From Flavivirga amylovorans (GTDB lineage: Bacteria > Bacteroidota > Bacteroidia > Flavobacteriales > Flavobacteriaceae), in assembly GCF_030540875.1 (NCBI RefSeq), contig NZ_JAUOEM010000005.1, forward strand, positions 365,968 through 429,967: 64,000 nucleotides of DNA, given 5' to 3'. The stretch's first letter is position 1, and every line of letters starts with the position of its first letter. The position numbers and the translations under genes are program-made. Of this stretch, positions 16,572-26,004 are shown in pieces. The notes under the pieces are model-generated. The model saw only the letters and a list, made by a program, of their open reading frames with translations, ran no database searches and had not been told where the DNA came from.

Positions 16572-18338
16572 GTGAGTCACAAAAGTGTTTTTTTAGTAGT
16601 TTTTATGTTTTTTGTGATACACGTATATGCGTATCCATCTGGTATTGTAAGGAGTAACTACCCATTCCAGGACACTACTAAAGTTACTAAAAGTGAAAGT
16701 AAAGTAACGGCATTTCTAAAAAGTATATTTAACCATAATGATTCTACTAAACAGGCAAGGCAATTTATTCATCAGCACCATAAAGTTTTAAAAGATAATA
16801 AGTCACCAAATTTTGCTACGAGTACCGATACCATTATTTCTAGACCTATTGAATTATCAGAAGATTTTGAGTTAGATTATGAAGTGTTAGGATGGTATCC
16901 GTATTGGGAAAACGATTATTACAAGCAACTTAATTTCTCGTTACTTTCTACGGTTGCCTATTTTTCATACGAGGTGAATCCTAAAACAGGTGATGCTATT
17001 ACCACTCACGATTGGGAAACAACAGCATTAATAGATTCAATACGAACGCAACCAAATAAAAAAATACTTCTTACGGTCAGTAATTTTGGAGATACGAATA
17101 ACAGGAAATTCTTGAAAAACCCTGATGCTATTGATACCTTGATAAGTAACCTCATTACCCTGTTATCAAAGAGAGAAGGCAATGGCGTCTGTATTGATTT
17201 CGAAGGCGTTGCAAAAAAACAAAAAAGTGAATACACAGGCTTTTTATTAACCTTATCTAACAGGCTTAAAAAAGCAAATAAAGATTACGAGGTTTATATT
17301 ACAGTACCCAGCGTGAATTGGAGTGATGCTTTAGATTTTAAGGCTATAAATCAAGCCATAGATCGATTTGTGATTATGGGCTACGATTATTATGGACAAG
17401 CAAGTACCGTTGCAGGACCAGTAGCTCCATTAAAAAGCGGTCAAACCTGGGAACCATATAACCTTACAACATCGGTCGATTATTACATCAATAGCGGTAT
17501 CGCCAGCTCTAAAATAATATTAGCATTACCAACCTATGGAAGTTTATGGGAAACCAAAAACTTAAACCTAAAATCTAAAGTCAAAAAATATATTGGAAGC
17601 AGGACCTATAGCTATATTAAAACCAATATTGGTAATAATGAAGCGATCTATATAGAGCCAGTAAGCAAAAGCGCCTACAGTACTTATAAGATAAAAAGCG
17701 ATAAGACCCAATACAGACAATGTTGGTTTGAAAACGATTCTAGTTTTGTATATAAAACCCAGCTTATTAAAGAAAAGAAACTAAAAGGTTTAGGACTTTG
17801 GGCTTTGGGGTATGATAAGGGCTATAATGATATATGGAATGTTATAAGCACAGAATTATCAAAACCACCGCCAGCACAAGATGCCACTAGCGGAGGCACA
17901 AATGCAGATGGTAGCCCGACTAGTAGCGATGGCGATAATTCAGAAGATGGCGCATCGAGCTCTATCGTTTCTAGTATAGTAAATACGTTAGGACTTACAG
18001 ACCCCAACAGTAAAATAAATAAAGTAGAAGGCGAATTGACTACCGTAACTAATTATAAAACCATCTTACTATACACGATGTCTTTTATTTTATTTTTTGC
18101 CTGTATAGGCTTTTTAATGGCAATGATATATCCCAACACCCGTAATAACTTCTTTAATGACTCAGCTTTAAAAACATACTACATAGCAGCCATGCTAGTC
18201 TTTGCTATTGTCATTTTTAGAATGCAAAACTGGATAGATAATGATGTGGTTTTGTTAATCGTTGGATTTTTTATAGGAATATCAGCTTTTTATTTGGCGA
18301 ATAAACTAATAGAAAAAAAACAAAAAGATTTGCCTTAA
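16572..18338 (+). CDS. GH18-like (YaaH/SleL-type) peptidoglycan hydrolase with C-terminal membrane segments, eCIS locus
   Basis: 588 residues from GTG 16572. That start gives a complete signal peptide (VFLVVFMFFVIHVYA); the next ATG would cut into it. The catalytic domain covers about 95-425. The GH18 acid motif is reduced to VCIDFEG with D209 and E211, as in YaaH/SleL-type spore cortex hydrolases, followed by MGYDYYGQASTVAGPVAPL. A Ser/Gly/Asp linker (about 435-475) leads to three hydrophobic segments at about 497-518, 534-553 and 558-580. The protein should therefore sit in a membrane with the catalytic domain outside. It is the first gene of the eCIS cluster, 15 nt before the next. I infer a role in opening or anchoring through peptidoglycan for injection-system assembly or release. 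The substrate is not provable from sequence. Confidence 0.82.
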   Translation: MSHKSVFLVVFMFFVIHVYAYPSGIVRSNYPFQDTTKVTKSESKVTAFLKSIFNHNDSTKQARQFIHQHHKVLKDNKSPNFATSTDTIISRPIELSEDFELDYEVLGWYPYWENDYYKQLNFSLLSTVAYFSYEVNPKTGDAITTHDWETTALIDSIRTQPNKKILLTVSNFGDTNNRKFLKNPDAIDTLISNLITLLSKREGNGVCIDFEGVAKKQKSEYTGFLLTLSNRLKKANKDYEVYITVPSVNWSDALDFKAINQAIDRFVIMGYDYYGQASTVAGPVAPLKSGQTWEPYNLTTSVDYYINSGIASSKIILALPTYGSLWETKNLNLKSKVKKYIGSRTYSYIKTNIGNNEAIYIEPVSKSAYSTYKIKSDKTQYRQCWFENDSSFVYKTQLIKEKKLKGLGLWALGYDKGYNDIWNVISTELSKPPPAQDATSGGTNADGSPTSSDGDNSEDGASSSIVSSIVNTLGLTDPNSKINKVEGELTTVTNYKTILLYTMSFILFFACIGFLMAMIYPNTRNNFFNDSALKTYYIAAMLVFAIVIFRMQNWIDNDVVLLIVGFFIGISAFYLANKLIEKKQKDLP

Positions 18339-18353
18339 ACAAGGCTTTAATAT

Positions 18354-18677
18354 ATGGATGTTAAAAGTATAAAAGCAGAATCTGGTACCATTAAAAAGAT
18401 GTTTACTGCTGTGAAAAAAGCAGTATCTAAAGAATTTTTATGGATACTATTTATCATGGCAATTAGCATTCCTATAGCGCTGGTTATTTCTTATATCATA
18501 AGATCTGAAGCTGAGATATTAAGTGAAAGCGTATCGCAGGAAATTGAAGAGGTTTCCGAAATTATAACAAGCCAACAACCTTTGTTTAGAGTGGTATATG
18601 GCATCTGTGCATTAGGAATCTATTTTTCAAGAATGGTCATGACAGCGATAAAAACACAATTAGAAAGTATAAAATAA
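18354..18677 (+). CDS. Small two-TM membrane protein of the eCIS locus
   Basis: 107 residues. The N-terminal basic amphipathic segment (SGTIKKMFTAVKKAVSKE) is followed by TM1 (LWILFIMAISIPIALVISYII), an acidic loop of about 30 residues (SESVSQEIEEVSEIITSQQ) and TM2 (VVYGICALGIYFSRMVM). The size and topology would suit a holin-like or anchoring protein, but there is no family signature I recognise. Gene spacing (15 nt before, 6 nt after) ties it to the eCIS operon. Function unknown. Confidence 0.7.
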   Translation: MDVKSIKAESGTIKKMFTAVKKAVSKEFLWILFIMAISIPIALVISYIIRSEAEILSESVSQEIEEVSEIITSQQPLFRVVYGICALGIYFSRMVMTAIKTQLESIK

Positions 18678-18683
18678 TTTAAC

Positions 18684-19262
18684 ATGTTAGAAAAGGCATT
18701 ATTATTTATAAGCAATCTACTAAACAAAGAACTTAAAATGTCCTTTGGGCTTACCGATGATATGGTCGTTGTGGGGAGCCTTATAAATCTGGATGGCAGT
18801 ATTACTAAAAATATTGAGAATAAGGTCGTGTTATCCATTATAAATCTGGAGCACGAAAAAACAATCAAACATAGAGAAGAATATATTAATAATGGTCAAG
18901 GGAGCTTCAATAAAATAAATGAGCCTGTATACCTTAATTTATATCTATTAATATCTGCTAATTATAATTCAGATAACTATATGGAAGCCTTAAAAATGTT
19001 ATCCGCTGTCATTGGTGTATTTCAAGCCTCTAGAGTTTTTAAGTCAGAAACCTATCCAGATCTCGATCCATTAATAAAACGATTGGCTTTTGAAATTTAT
19101 AATGTACCCGTACAAGAATTAAGCCATGTGTGGAGTGGGATAGGAGCCAAATATGTCCCCTCTATGCTCTATAAAGTTAGAATGATTGGTATACAAAAAG
19201 GACAAATAAAAGAACAAATAGCAAGTATTAGTGGTCTAGAAACAAGTGCTAAAAAACAATAA
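18684..19262 (+). CDS. eCIS cap / tail terminator protein (DUF4255, Pvc16-like)
   Basis: 192 residues matching the DUF4255/Pvc16 family. It starts with the family's helix (LEKALLFISNLLNKEL), then VVVGSLINLDG, a strand-rich centre (NKVVLSIINLEHEKTIK) and YLNLYLLISANYNSDNYMEALKMLSAVIGVFQ. The family forms the ring that ends sheath and tube polymerisation at the distal end of Afp/PVC particles. It lies upstream of the sheath gene, a usual place in Bacteroidota eCIS clusters. Length is normal for the family. Confidence 0.88.
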   Translation: MLEKALLFISNLLNKELKMSFGLTDDMVVVGSLINLDGSITKNIENKVVLSIINLEHEKTIKHREEYINNGQGSFNKINEPVYLNLYLLISANYNSDNYMEALKMLSAVIGVFQASRVFKSETYPDLDPLIKRLAFEIYNVPVQELSHVWSGIGAKYVPSMLYKVRMIGIQKGQIKEQIASISGLETSAKKQ

Positions 19263-19277
19263 ACTAAAATTATAAAT

Positions 19278-20300
19278 ATGAATCATCAACATTGGTTTAC
19301 ATTAAGCATAGAACATCAATATTTCTATAATAATGAATGTGATGTTTTTGAATTATTGCCAACACATGAAACACGACGTATCATGAAGAACTATGGCATA
19401 CGATTTCAAAAATTGGGACATCAATACTATGCATCTGCAGTAGTAGCACCTTCAAAAGAGGTTTGGGAAGAACTTCAAATGACTGAAGATTTATATTTTC
19501 AATTAATTAATACAGATCCGAATTTTGATAATTATACCAACGTAGCCTTACCAAAAAAAGAAGACTCTGTATTATACATAACAAATTCTAAAGTAACCAA
19601 TAAACAGAATAATGAAGAGATTGCCACACCGTTAGGCATAGAGACCCGTCCACTACGGTTTCATGTAAACGTTTCGAAAACAGAAACGACATCCGTTGTT
19701 GTTAAAAACAATGAAGGACAAGAGATCTTTAATCAACCATCTTTAACAAACCGATCCAATGTTTCTGTCGATATAAGCGCTTTTGGATCTGGGGTTTATC
19801 AATTATGGATAAACGGTAGCCTATCCAGTACATTTTTTGGCACCTCACAGATTTTACATACTAACTGTTATGGGATATTGCATATTCAAATGCGAAACAT
19901 TCAAGAGTCGCTAAAAGAAAATACGACACCATCATTACAAGTGAATTTTGAATCCAGAGCGACTTTCTGGGAATATGTTGTTGTGGTTCCCAAGGACAAA
20001 AAGATTGAAATTCAGAAGATGAGTATAGAAAGTGTAGACAGCGAACAATATATAGGACCCGAAAAAAAAATCGTCTTAAAAGGTCAGGAAGCATCTACTG
20101 TTTTTACGTCTACCAATGCCATTAAGCTTTATCAAAAACCAGAAAAACATGCCATATTAAAAATTCAGTATACCAATCAATTTTCAGATACTTTACAAGA
20201 ATTGGATATGAAAATGCCCGTTCCAGGAGTATCGTCTATTATAACTGAAAATGAAAATAATGAGAATTCATATTATTCTCAAACTATAATTTATGTCTAA
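19278..20300 (+). CDS. Unknown eCIS-locus protein between cap and sheath
   Basis: 340 residues, no signal peptide. The N-terminal 90 residues start MNHQHWFTLSIEHQYF and contain YGIRFQKLGHQYYASA. The middle looks like a beta-sandwich (RPLRFHVNVSKTETTSVVVK, VDISAFGSGVYQLWING), comparable in pattern to Ig-like domains. The C-terminal third is strand-rich (FWEYVVVVPKDKKIEIQKM). I recognise no family. The conserved position between cap and sheath genes suggests a structural accessory, for example a cap adaptor or a protein added to the distal end, but this is inference. Confidence 0.7.
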   Translation: MNHQHWFTLSIEHQYFYNNECDVFELLPTHETRRIMKNYGIRFQKLGHQYYASAVVAPSKEVWEELQMTEDLYFQLINTDPNFDNYTNVALPKKEDSVLYITNSKVTNKQNNEEIATPLGIETRPLRFHVNVSKTETTSVVVKNNEGQEIFNQPSLTNRSNVSVDISAFGSGVYQLWINGSLSSTFFGTSQILHTNCYGILHIQMRNIQESLKENTTPSLQVNFESRATFWEYVVVVPKDKKIEIQKMSIESVDSEQYIGPEKKIVLKGQEASTVFTSTNAIKLYQKPEKHAILKIQYTNQFSDTLQELDMKMPVPGVSSIITENENNENSYYSQTIIYV

Positions 20301-20322
20301 CACTTAAAAACAATCAAGAAGA

Positions 20323-21963
20323 ATGTCAGTAACAGCAATGAAAACACCTGGGGTTTACATCCAAGAACTGGATGCCTTTGGAAACGCCGTTGTACCGGTT
20401 CCTACTGCAATTCCGGCTTTTATCGGATACACAGGACAAACCAGCTACAATGGTAAAGATTTAGTAAACAAAGCCGTGAGAATTACTTCATTGGCAGAGT
20501 TTAACGCTATTTTTGGAAGTCAACCACCGCAAATTCAATTTAGTGTAACCCTAGTGCCACCTGCCAAACCAGCAGCTCCAGCGAAAAAAGGAGCTGATGC
20601 AGGAAAAGCAGACCCTGCAGCCGCAGCACCAACCCCTGCCGATTTCTCTACAGGAGGTAATGGGTATACTTTAGCAACAAGTACAGTAAATTATAGATTA
20701 TATAGTGCTGTTCGGTTTTTTTACGAAAATGGAGGCGGAACATGTTATATAGTATCTACAGGAGGTTATGATTTTTCAATGACTGGTTTAACCACGACCA
20801 CTCCTTTTACCGATGCATTAACGGTATTAGAAAAAGAAGAAGAACCCACCATGATCGTGATACCAGATGCTGTAGAGTTGATGGATCCTACACAAACTGA
20901 ATTAGCAACTAAATACGCATTATGTTACACACTACAAGGCGAACTGATAAACCATTGCGGATTGTTGGGAACCAGAGTAGCGCTTCTAGATATACCAGGT
21001 GGCTATAGTGAACCTTTGGTAGGAACAACAAGTGTTGAAGGCTTTAGAAATGCTGTAGAACCAACGTTACCAAAGTTTAATAGTTATGCAGCGGCATATT
21101 ATCCCTGGTTACATACTACGGTGAACCAATTGACAGATATATCGTATAAGAACATCGCAGCGGCAAGTTATGCTACTGTAAAAACGATGCTTAATGCAGA
21201 ATTTCCAAACGTAACAGATCCAAAAACCAATACGTCTGTACCCAATCCAATAGCAAAATACATTACAGCATTGTTTGCAGCAAAACCTGCAGCAGATGGG
21301 ATTACGCCAGATAAAGCAGACTCGGTACTTAAAAACTTAAGTGCATCTTATAAACTCTTATTAAATCATTTTCTGGAAAAATTGAATTTAATGCCACCAA
21401 GTGCCGCTATGGCTGGAATTTATACCGTAGTAGATAATAATGAAGGTGTTTGGGTAGCGCCCGCAAATGTCGGTGTGCAAGCTGTGACTTCACCAGCAAT
21501 TAAAATAGACTTACAAGCTCAAGAAGACCTTAATGTGCCATTAGATGGAAAATCGATATGCGCGATTAGATCTTTTCAAGGAAAAGGGGTGCTAGTTTGG
21601 GGTGCTAGAACATTAGATGGTAATTCTAACGATTGGAGATATGTGAATGTAAGAAGAACATTAATATATATAGAGCAATCTGTAAAAGAAGCAGCTAGTG
21701 CTTATGTATTTGCTCCTAACGATGCTAAGACCTGGGTGTCTGTAAAAAGTATGATAAGCAACTTCTTATTAGGACTATGGAATCAAGGTGGTTTGGTAGG
21801 ACCAAAACCAGCCGATGCTTTTTCTGTGACTGTTGGATTAGGTAGTACGATGACTGCAGACGATATTCTTAATGGAAGAATGATTGTAGCAGTAAAAGTA
21901 GCCATTTCACATCCTGCGGAATTCATAGAAATTACGTTCCAACAAGAAATGCAAAAAGCATAA
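20323..21963 (+). CDS. Contractile tail sheath protein (Pvc2-4 / Afp2-4-like)
   Basis: 546 residues with the classic sheath start MKTPGVYIQELD..VVPVPTAIPAFIGYT (ATG 20323; a second ATG at 20338 is possible). The conserved C-terminal handshake domain includes GKGVLVWGARTLDGNSNDWRYVNVRRTLIYIEQSV and GRMIVAVKVAISHPAEFIEITFQQEM. Only one sheath gene is present. An Ala/Pro/Lys-rich low-complexity insertion at about 85-112 (PPAKPAAPAKKGADAGK) is probably a surface loop. The protein forms the contracting outer tube around the inner tube encoded next. Confidence 0.95.
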   Translation: MSVTAMKTPGVYIQELDAFGNAVVPVPTAIPAFIGYTGQTSYNGKDLVNKAVRITSLAEFNAIFGSQPPQIQFSVTLVPPAKPAAPAKKGADAGKADPAAAAPTPADFSTGGNGYTLATSTVNYRLYSAVRFFYENGGGTCYIVSTGGYDFSMTGLTTTTPFTDALTVLEKEEEPTMIVIPDAVELMDPTQTELATKYALCYTLQGELINHCGLLGTRVALLDIPGGYSEPLVGTTSVEGFRNAVEPTLPKFNSYAAAYYPWLHTTVNQLTDISYKNIAAASYATVKTMLNAEFPNVTDPKTNTSVPNPIAKYITALFAAKPAADGITPDKADSVLKNLSASYKLLLNHFLEKLNLMPPSAAMAGIYTVVDNNEGVWVAPANVGVQAVTSPAIKIDLQAQEDLNVPLDGKSICAIRSFQGKGVLVWGARTLDGNSNDWRYVNVRRTLIYIEQSVKEAASAYVFAPNDAKTWVSVKSMISNFLLGLWNQGGLVGPKPADAFSVTVGLGSTMTADDILNGRMIVAVKVAISHPAEFIEITFQQEMQKA

Positions 21964-21999
21964 AAAAATATTAATTAAACACTTTAAAAACATATAATT

Positions 22000-22461
22000 A
22001 TGGCAGATGATGGATCAGCACAAGGTGCAATATGGCCGTTAACTAAATTTTATTTTACAGTTAGCTTAGGCTCTCAAGATAACACAGCTTCTTTTCAGGA
22101 AGTATCAGGATTAGATACAGAAACACAAGTTGTAGAGTACAGACATGGAGATAGCAAAACCTTTAGTACAATTAAAATGCCCGGGATTGCTAAATTTAGT
22201 AATGTCACACTTAAAAAAGGGGTTTTTGTAAAAGATAATAACTTTTGGACCTGGTATAATGCTATAAAAATGAATACCATAAAAAGAGAAACAGTCGTTA
22301 TCAAATTATTGGATGAATCTGGGTCACCAACAATGACCTGGACATTAACAAATGCCTGGCCCACTAAAATTACAGCTACAGATTTAAAATCTGATGCAAA
22401 CGAAGTTGCGGTGGAAACTTTGGAATTGGCTCATGAAGGCTTAACTATTGCCAATAGTTAA
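22000..22461 (+). CDS. Inner tube protein 1 (T4 gp19 / Pvc1-like)
   Basis: 153 residues of the phage T4-like tube family: FYFTVSLG, SFQEVSGLDTETQVVEYRHGD, KFSNVTLKKGVF, then WTLTNAWPTKITATDLKSDANEVAVETLELAHEGL. These are the beta-barrel and hairpin signatures of Hcp-like tube rings. It is the major inner tube candidate. A paralogue follows after 5 nt. Confidence 0.95.
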   Translation: MADDGSAQGAIWPLTKFYFTVSLGSQDNTASFQEVSGLDTETQVVEYRHGDSKTFSTIKMPGIAKFSNVTLKKGVFVKDNNFWTWYNAIKMNTIKRETVVIKLLDESGSPTMTWTLTNAWPTKITATDLKSDANEVAVETLELAHEGLTIANS

Positions 22462-22466
22462 AATTT

Positions 22467-22913
22467 ATGAGTGATTATCCATTACCGGGTTTTTATTTTA
22501 GATTGACATTTCCATTAGAATTAGGACTATCTGATACCTCTTTTAAAGAAGTATCAGGTATGTCTATGGAAATGGGTGTTGAAGAAATAGCAGAAGGTGG
22601 AGAAAACCGCTTTAAACACCGGGTTCCTACTGGAGCAAAATACCAAAACCTTGTTCTAAAACGTGGTGTCACCTCAAGCATTTCAGCCTTATCATTATGG
22701 TGTGAAGCTACTATTGGAGGTGGGTTATCATCAACAATTATTACACAAACAGTCGTATTAAGCCTTTTGGATGAAGATAGTTTTCCCATAAAAAATTGGA
22801 GCTTTATTAATGCATGGCCTGTAAAATGGGAATTCTCTCCATTGAATTCTATGAACAACGAAATTCTTATAGAAACACTGGAATTGTCATACGATTATTC
22901 ACTAGTAATATAA
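22467..22913 (+). CDS. Inner tube protein 2 / tube initiator (Pvc5-like)
   Basis: 148 residues, a diverged paralogue of the preceding tube protein (FYFRLTFPL, SFKEVSGMSMEMGVEEIAEGGENRF, LVLKRGVTSS, NWSFINAWPVKWEFSPLNSMNNEILIETLELSYDY). In PVC/Afp systems a second tube paralogue (Pvc5) starts the tube on the baseplate. The order and divergence fit that role. Confidence 0.92.
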   Translation: MSDYPLPGFYFRLTFPLELGLSDTSFKEVSGMSMEMGVEEIAEGGENRFKHRVPTGAKYQNLVLKRGVTSSISALSLWCEATIGGGLSSTIITQTVVLSLLDEDSFPIKNWSFINAWPVKWEFSPLNSMNNEILIETLELSYDYSLVI

Positions 22914-22916
22914 ATT

Positions 22917-23075
22917 ATGCCCATAGAAATAAGAGAGTTGATTATAAAAGTAAAAGTCGAAGAATCTATAAAGTCAAAACCAGAGGCTATAGACATGAAT
23001 ATGATAAAAGAAACTGTAGCCAATCTTTGTAAAAAAGAAGTAAAAAAGCAGTTACAAAAAATAAAAGAGCGTTAG
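22917..23075 (+). CDS. DUF5908-like small eCIS protein
   Basis: A 52-residue ORF from ATG 22917 to the TAG ending 23075, exactly abutting the next ATG at 23076. It begins MPIEIRELIIKVKVEES and ends in a Lys-rich helix (CKKEVKKQLQKIKER). The MPIEIREL start is the hallmark of DUF5908, small proteins found in eCIS loci between tube and LysM genes. Its role is unknown; a tube-baseplate assembly factor is likely. Confidence 0.85.
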   Translation: MPIEIRELIIKVKVEESIKSKPEAIDMNMIKETVANLCKKEVKKQLQKIKER

Positions 23076-23747
23076 ATGTCAAAAAATTTAATGACAATTA
23101 CAGCATATTCAGATAATGAGTATTCTAGTAAAACAGGAGATAGTTGTACCGTACAAATAAATCCAGCATCATATACACACGACCATACTATAGAATACAA
23201 TAAGTTTCAACCAGTAGGGTCGCCAGGCACATCAGTTTGGTATAAAGGAACGCCGCCAGAAAAGGTGACTTTCGATATTTATTTTGATGCCACAGGAGCC
23301 GTAAGTACGACTAGTTTATTGGCTTCGCAAACTCCGGTTTCAGACCAGATAGATAGTTTTAAAAGTACTTGTTTTACATATAACGGGAGTATACACGAAC
23401 CTAATTATTTAATGCTTTCATGGGGAACCTTGGTTTTTAAATGTAAGCTAACCGCGTTAAATATTTCATATACCCTTTTTCAAAGTGATGGAACACCATT
23501 AAGAGCAAAACTAAGCACCACTTTTGAAGGGGCCATTTCCGCAGATGATATTGCTGCAGAGGCAGACAATCAATCTCCAGACCTTACTCACTTTATAGAA
23601 GTGAAAGAAGGTGATACGTTGCCTTTAATTTGTTACCGAATATATGGAGATAGCAGCTATTATACAGAAGTTGCATCATATAACAATGTTTTAAATTTTA
23701 GAAATATAGCCCCAGGAACAAAGCTGTATTTACCCCCTTTAAAGTAA
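23076..23747 (+). CDS. LysM-containing tube-baseplate connector (Pvc7-like)
   Basis: 223 residues. The CIS tube-protein-like domain covers about 1-150 (TVQINPASYTHDHTIEYN, YKGTPPEKVTFDIYFDATGAV, YLMLSWGTLVFKCKLTALNISYTLF). A C-terminal LysM domain follows at about 172-222 (HFIEVKEGDTLPLICYRIYGD, YTEVASYNNVLNFRNIAPGTKLYLP). This is the architecture of Afp7/Pvc7 and of phage gp53-like adaptors that join tube and spike. The start codon directly follows the stop of the DUF5908 gene. Confidence 0.92.
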   Translation: MSKNLMTITAYSDNEYSSKTGDSCTVQINPASYTHDHTIEYNKFQPVGSPGTSVWYKGTPPEKVTFDIYFDATGAVSTTSLLASQTPVSDQIDSFKSTCFTYNGSIHEPNYLMLSWGTLVFKCKLTALNISYTLFQSDGTPLRAKLSTTFEGAISADDIAAEADNQSPDLTHFIEVKEGDTLPLICYRIYGDSSYYTEVASYNNVLNFRNIAPGTKLYLPPLK

Positions 23748-23755
23748 ACTGAATT

Positions 23756-25453
23756 ATGGCTAACTCACCAATAATAAGTGGAAATAACTTAGTGTCATTT
23801 ACAATTACCTCAGAAGGTAATGCGATCCCAGATACTTATGGCGTCATGAGTGTCAATATATCACAAGAAATTGATACCATAGCACAAGCTCAGATTACGG
23901 TAAGAGATGGTAATCCTACAACACAAATGTTCGAAATTGCAGATGCATCAACCTTTCAAACCGGGAATGCTATAGAAATATCTTTAGGTTATGGAACAGA
24001 TACGACCACTATTTTTTCTGGAGAAGTCGTTAAACAATCTATTAAATTAGATGATTCTGGAACCACCTTTCAGGTAACGTGTAAAGACCTTTTAGTTAAA
24101 GCAGTAAAAAGCAGAAGTAAAGTGGTCCTTACGGATTCTTTAGATAGTGATGCTATTGACAAAATTGTCGGAAACCTAGGCATAGAGAGTGATATTACAC
24201 CTACCACAGTAACAAAAGAAAAGATTATACAATACGGAGCCTCAGATTGGGATTTTATTGTAAGCAGGGCACAGCGTAATGGTATGGCAGTGGTAACAGA
24301 GAATGGAAAGTTAGTTGTTGGTGCTATAACGATTAATGATAGTCCAGTATTAGAATTACAATATGGTAGAGATATTATGGAAATGGATATAGATCTTGAA
24401 TCTATTGAACAAGCTACGTCGATTTCCATTGATGCCTGGACACCTTCAGAACAAGATTCTGTAAACTCAGAAGCCACTGAGCCAACAGTTAATGAGCAGG
24501 GCGATGCCTCAGAATCAGATTTAGAATCTGTTACCGATGTAGATGAAACGTTTTATACATCAGTGCCTTTATCAGAAGAAGAAGCAAAGCAAATTTCTGA
24601 TGCTTTGTTATTGCGAAAAAGAATGTCTAAATACAATGGATCTATTAAATTCCCTGGATCTGCAGACGCAAAACCCAATACCCTAATTTCATTAACAGGT
24701 TTAGGAGAGCTTTTTGATGGAGATGCTTATGTTTCTAGTGTTTCCCATAGTTTTAGTGCAGGCAATTGGACGACAGAGATACAAATAGGATTACCTCCCG
24801 AATTACACAGTCAAAAAGTGAAAAATGCACCAACTGAACCAGGGGCAAAAGATACACTAATAGATGTTAAAGGGATGCAAGTTGGTATTGTTAAAGATAC
24901 GTACGATGAAGACGGTGGAGAGTTTAGAGTCAAAGTAGAAATTCCTGTATTGAACGATACTACAGAATTAGTATGGGCACGTTTAGCATCGTACTACGCA
25001 AGCAATAGTTTTGGAGTCTATTTTTATCCAGAAGTAGAGGATGAGGTGATACTTGGTTTTATAGATGGAAATCCGGCATACCCAGTTATTTTAGGAAGCA
25101 TGTATAGTAGTTCATTACAACCTCCAGAGGTTGTAGCCGATAGCGATAATAATATAAAAATGCTAATGACCAGAAGCAAATTACAGGTCAAGTTTGATGA
25201 TGAAAATATCGTAATGACAATGGTCACGCCTAATGGCAATACGCTAGTGCTTAGCGATCAAGATAAAAGTATAACCATTACCGACGAACAAAGTAATCAA
25301 ATACAAATGAATGATGAGGGTATTACTATAGAAAGTAAGTCCGCAATGACGATTAAGGCAGCAGACGCGCTTACTATAGAAGGGGCATCGGTAGACATAA
25401 CAGCAAATAGCGGAAATGTGTCTATTAGTGGTACTTCAGTAAATCTAAATTAA
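23756..25453 (+). CDS. Spike protein (VgrG-like, Pvc8 / gp27-gp5-like)
   Basis: 565 residues. The N-terminal gp27-like half includes FSGEVVKQSIKLDDSGTTFQVTCKDLL and DWDFIVSRAQRNGMAVVTENGKLVV. The gp5 OB-fold lies at about 365-450 (GMQVGIVKDTYDEDGGEFRVKV, WARLASYYASNSFGVYFYPEVEDEVILGFIDGNP). The C-terminus is a repetitive beta-prism or needle (SITITDEQSNQIQMNDEG, VDITANSGNVSISGTSVN). There is no lysozyme domain and no C-terminal effector extension, so cargo must be carried elsewhere. A PAAR-like tip is encoded later at 38638. Confidence 0.94.
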   Translation: MANSPIISGNNLVSFTITSEGNAIPDTYGVMSVNISQEIDTIAQAQITVRDGNPTTQMFEIADASTFQTGNAIEISLGYGTDTTTIFSGEVVKQSIKLDDSGTTFQVTCKDLLVKAVKSRSKVVLTDSLDSDAIDKIVGNLGIESDITPTTVTKEKIIQYGASDWDFIVSRAQRNGMAVVTENGKLVVGAITINDSPVLELQYGRDIMEMDIDLESIEQATSISIDAWTPSEQDSVNSEATEPTVNEQGDASESDLESVTDVDETFYTSVPLSEEEAKQISDALLLRKRMSKYNGSIKFPGSADAKPNTLISLTGLGELFDGDAYVSSVSHSFSAGNWTTEIQIGLPPELHSQKVKNAPTEPGAKDTLIDVKGMQVGIVKDTYDEDGGEFRVKVEIPVLNDTTELVWARLASYYASNSFGVYFYPEVEDEVILGFIDGNPAYPVILGSMYSSSLQPPEVVADSDNNIKMLMTRSKLQVKFDDENIVMTMVTPNGNTLVLSDQDKSITITDEQSNQIQMNDEGITIESKSAMTIKAADALTIEGASVDITANSGNVSISGTSVNLN

Positions 25454-25462
25454 TAGTAACAA

Positions 25463-25975
25463 ATGACGTTGAAAAAACAAGACAGAGATCATGACAATTT
25501 GTTTTTAGGAACAGGGTGGAGTTTTCCGCCTACCTTTCATAAAGAAAGTGCTTTAGGAGTAGAGATGGTATCGAACGAAAAAGACATTCAGCAATCTTTA
25601 GAAATATTACTAAATACAAAACTAGGAGAACGCATTATGACTCCAAGATATGGATGTGATATCTATACTTATTTATTTGAATCTATATCAAACTCAAGAA
25701 TGTATCAAATTATAGAAATGATTAAAACAGCCATCTTGAGATATGAACCCAGAATTAAACTTATAAAGGTTCTTTTGGATGAATCTGAGTATTTAGACGG
25801 TGTGATCAGAATCAATTTAGATTACACAATCCCATCAACAAACACCAGGTTTAATTTAGTATTCCCATACTATAAAATTGAAGGAACAGATATACCAGAC
25901 TTATATAAAAAAGAAGCAAAACAAGCAACGAGTTTATCCGATTTAGTCGCTCTTAACACAGAAAAAGAACAATAA
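25463..25975 (+). CDS. gp25-like baseplate wedge protein (Pvc9-like)
   Basis: 170 residues of the GPW/gp25 family: GTGWSFPPTFHKESALGVEMVSNEKDIQQSLEILLNTKLGERIMTPRYGCD, with the conserved R-YGC element, then EMIKTAILRYEPRIKLIKV and a final beta segment. It nucleates sheath assembly on the baseplate. Length is typical plus a short C-terminal tail. Confidence 0.93.
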   Translation: MTLKKQDRDHDNLFLGTGWSFPPTFHKESALGVEMVSNEKDIQQSLEILLNTKLGERIMTPRYGCDIYTYLFESISNSRMYQIIEMIKTAILRYEPRIKLIKVLLDESEYLDGVIRINLDYTIPSTNTRFNLVFPYYKIEGTDIPDLYKKEAKQATSLSDLVALNTEKEQ

Positions 25976-26004
25976 TACATGCTATTATTTAGTCAATATA
26001 ATTG

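Noticed and set aside
24070..24477. Minus-strand ORF of 135 residues
   Set aside because: Shadow of the spike gene.
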